From positions 1-15,136 of the forward strand of contig JAISSL010000102.1 in assembly GCA_031273145.1 (NCBI GenBank): a DNA stretch of 15,136 nt, given 5' to 3'. The notes beneath the pieces are model-generated. The model searched no databases. It saw only the letters and a program-made list of their open reading frames with translations, and was not told where the DNA came from. Positions 12,885 through 15,136 of the stretch are shown piece after piece. Source of the DNA: Zoogloeaceae bacterium. Lineage in GTDB: Bacteria; Pseudomonadota; Gammaproteobacteria; Burkholderiales; Rhodocyclaceae. Made by a program: the position numbers and the translations under genes. Within the stretch, counting starts at the first letter, position 1. Every line of letters begins with the position of its first letter.

Positions 12885-15136
12885 GCGGGTTGCTCCACAG
12901 GCGGTTTTCGGCGAATCCGGTAGCGGCGATCCAGAATGGCAAGGAGGCCGCCCAGCGCCATGAGATACGTGCCGCCCCATATCCAGTTGACCAGGGGTTT
13001 GTAATAGATACGCACGACCCATTCCTTGTCGGGCTGGGCGCGGTCAATGGGTTCGCCCAGCGAGACATACACGTCGCGCAAAAAGCCGCTGACGATAGCC
13101 GCTTCGGTCATCGGCATGGCGGAACTCTGGTAGAAGCGTTTTTCCGGGTAGAGCCGTTGGGTTGCCTCTCCGCTTTCGGAAAGTTCCATCTCGCCCTGCC
13201 AGGCGATGTAATTGGGGCCATCCACCTGATTCATCCCCAGAAAGCGGAAGGTATGACCGGCTATGTGGGCAGTATCGCCGGGCAGCATTTTTACGTCTTT
13301 TTCCGCTTCATAGCCCCCCACCACGGCAACGCCCGCGACGAACACGGCAACGCCGATGTGCGCGATGTGCATTCCCCAGAAATGCAGGGGTTGTTTCAGG
13401 CAGGAAGCAATCAAACTGCCGTTTTTTCCGGCGGTGGCGCGCGCTTGGCGCAGAAAGTGAAATACGGCAGTCAGGAAAATCCAGGTGGCGAGGAAGAGGC
13501 TGAACAGAACTGTGATCTTCAAGTCCATGCCCATGCTTTTCTGATCGTGCGAATCGAGGCTGAACCAGTATGCTCCGATGGCAACAACACAAAATATGAC
13601 AAAGGCGATAGGCAGACGTTCTTTCAGGCGGCGCGCGTGCAGTCCGGTTTCCGTTGGCGTCGACTGCCTGAGTGTGAAAAATAGGCTTGTCAGCAGGTTT
13701 TCTCCCGGACGCCCCATTCTTGTAGCCAGGAAAAGTGCTACGCCAAGCAGGATGAGTATCGGGAAGATGTAGTGCGCCTTGAATGTCCCGTTGTCCAAAC
13801 TGAATTCCAGAAGAAACTGGCAGACGATGGCGGCAAGAAACGCAATGACCAGCAGCCATTTCAGGTGTTGGGCGATTTCCATCAGCTCATCTTTTCGCCA
13901 GCGTGTAAAGGGACCTATCCCAGTCAGGAACAGGAGCGGGAACATGAGCGGGACAAAAACCGTATTGAAATAGGGCGAGCCTACGGAAATCTTGCCGAGA
14001 CCCAGGGCATCAATGATGAGCGGATAGAGGGTTCCGAGCAGCACCGTTCCGGTGGCTATGGCTAACAGCACGTTGTTGGAGAGGAGCAGGGATTCGCGGG
14101 AAATGAGGGAAAAGCGTCCGCCCAAGCCGACCGTGGGCGCGCGCCAGACAAAAAGCAGAAGCGAGACGCCGATCACCACGACCAGAAACACGAGAATGAA
14201 AATGCCGCGATCCGGGGAACTGGCAAAGGCATGGACTGAGGAAAGCACGCCGGAACGAACGAGGAAGGTTCCCAAAAGCGAGAGGGAAAAGGCGGAAATG
14301 GCAAGGAGTACCGTCCAGTTCTTGAAAGCGCCGCGTTTTTCGGTGACGGCAAGGGAGTGAATCAGGGCGGTTCCGATCAACCAGGGCATGAAAGAGGCGT
14401 TTTCCACCGGGTCCCAGAACCACCAGCCGCCCCAGCCCAATTCGTAATACGCCCACCAGGAGCCGCAGGCAATGCCGAGCGTTAAAAAAATCCAGGAAGC
14501 GACCGTCCAGGGGCGCGTCCATCGTGCCCAGGCCGCGTCCAGTCGGCCAGAAATCAAGGCCGAGACCGCAAAGGCATAGGCCACCGCAAAGCCGACATAG
14601 CCCATGTAGAGCAGGGGCGGGTGGATGATGAGGCCGATGTCCTGCAACATCGGGTTCAGTTCTCCGCCTTCCGTTGCGGCGGGCAGCAGGCGGAGAAAAG
14701 GATTGGAAGTTTTCAGGATGAACAGGAGAAATCCTGCCGATACCAGAAACAGCACGCCCAACACCTGTGCGCGTAGGGCATCCGGCAACTGGCGGGAGAA
14801 GAGCGCCACCGCGAACGTCCACAGACAGAGAAAGAGGAGCCAGAGCAACAGGGAACCCTCATGCCCGCCCCAGACGCCCGCAATCCGGTAGGGCAGGGGC
14901 AAAAGGGTACTTGAATGCCGCGCCACGTAAAGGACGGAAAAATCGTTCTGGATAAAGGCGATCGTCAGGCAAAGATAGCCAATGCCCACGAGAAGAAAAA
15001 TCGTGCCGGCGGCAGGTCGCGCCAGCGCAATCAGGACAGGGTTCCCTTTAATCGCCCCGGTTAAGGCGGCAACGCCCGAAAACAGGGCAAGCAGCAGGGC
15101 AAGGATAAGCGCAAAAAGGCCGGTTTCTGGAATCAT
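12881..15136 (-). CDS. ccmF: CcmF, haem lyase of System I cytochrome c maturation
   Basis: CcmF (751 aa) is the integral-membrane haem lyase that joins haem to apocytochrome c. The WWD motif reads WGGWWFWDPVENASFMPWL (235-253). The conserved histidines fall at H172 (IHPPLLYMG), H260 (TALIHSL), H302 (SSVHAF) and H593 (AHIGVAV). E. coli counterparts are H173, H261, H303 and H491, so about 100 extra residues lie between the third and fourth. These residues (about 470-565) contain two further hydrophobic segments. The start codon is the first base triplet of the strand at the window edge, and MIPE fits the family N-terminus. The stop overlaps ccmG as ATGA. Upstream ccm genes would lie beyond the window. 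Confidence 0.96.
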   Translation of the reverse strand: MIPETGLFALILALLLALFSGVAALTGAIKGNPVLIALARPAAGTIFLLVGIGYLCLTIAFIQNDFSVLYVARHSSTLLPLPYRIAGVWGGHEGSLLLWLLFLCLWTFAVALFSRQLPDALRAQVLGVLFLVSAGFLLFILKTSNPFLRLLPAATEGGELNPMLQDIGLIIHPPLLYMGYVGFAVAYAFAVSALISGRLDAAWARWTRPWTVASWIFLTLGIACGSWWAYYELGWGGWWFWDPVENASFMPWLIGTALIHSLAVTEKRGAFKNWTVLLAISAFSLSLLGTFLVRSGVLSSVHAFASSPDRGIFILVFLVVVIGVSLLLFVWRAPTVGLGGRFSLISRESLLLSNNVLLAIATGTVLLGTLYPLIIDALGLGKISVGSPYFNTVFVPLMFPLLFLTGIGPFTRWRKDELMEIAQHLKWLLVIAFLAAIVCQFLLEFSLDNGTFKAHYIFPILILLGVALFLATRMGRPGENLLTSLFFTLRQSTPTETGLHARRLKERLPIAFVIFCVVAIGAYWFSLDSHDQKSMGMDLKITVLFSLFLATWIFLTAVFHFLRQARATAGKNGSLIASCLKQPLHFWGMHIAHIGVAVFVAGVAVVGGYEAEKDVKMLPGDTAHIAGHTFRFLGMNQVDGPNYIAWQGEMELSESGEATQRLYPEKRFYQSSAMPMTEAAIVSGFLRDVYVSLGEPIDRAQPDKEWVVRIYYKPLVNWIWGGTYLMALGGLLAILDRRYRIRRKPPVEQPA

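Noticed and set aside
12671..13684. Plus-strand open frame of 337 codons opposite ccmG/ccmF
   Set aside because: It is antisense to two clear genes with convincing motifs and shows no recognisable domain.

Overview
The window reads as a chromosomal segment of a motile Gram-negative proteobacterium. The gene order flhB-flhA-flhF-flhG-fliA-motC-motD fits bacteria with polar flagella. A divergent FlhG and a System I cytochrome c maturation cluster (CcmF, CcmG) make a betaproteobacterium the best guess, but the exact lineage cannot be read from the sequence alone.

Positions 1-8327 (+ strand) are one tightly packed flagellar operon with overlapping or abutting genes: the 3' end of flhB, flhA, a chimeric ORF, flhF, flhG, fliA, motC and motD. 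FlhB and FlhA form the export gate, FlhF and FlhG set flagellar position and number, FliA is the late-gene sigma factor, and MotC/MotD are the stator. The chimeric ORF (2742-3389) is the most unusual object here. It fuses the N-terminal part of FlhF to the last ~100 residues of FlhA and lies between the intact flhA and flhF. It arose by tandem duplication of the flhA/flhF junction, has diverged (about 20 substitutions in 306 bp of the flhA part, counted by eye), carries in-frame indels, and still has an intact frame with the same Shine-Dalgarno and ATGA overlap at both ends.

Positions 8345-9692 (+ strand) follow the operon with two non-flagellar genes, a small calcineurin-like metallophosphoesterase and an RlaP/YcgL-type nucleotidyltransferase. 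Together they suggest nucleic-acid end processing or repair.

Positions 9693-11843 (- strand) look accessory. A translationally coupled pair, an isochorismatase-type hydrolase and a 430-aa protein with a C-terminal membrane hairpin, is visibly more A+T-rich than the flagellar genes. It is bracketed by two 27-bp perfect direct repeats, which are copies of the 3' end of an adjacent 80-aa ORF.

Positions 11900-15136 (- strand) hold ccmF, ccmG and a cupin gene in one overlapping operon. CcmF is about 100 residues longer than the E. coli protein because of an inserted membrane segment. No RNA genes, insertion sequences, CRISPR arrays or convincing factor-independent terminators were seen, and no gene-free stretch exceeds 300 bp.
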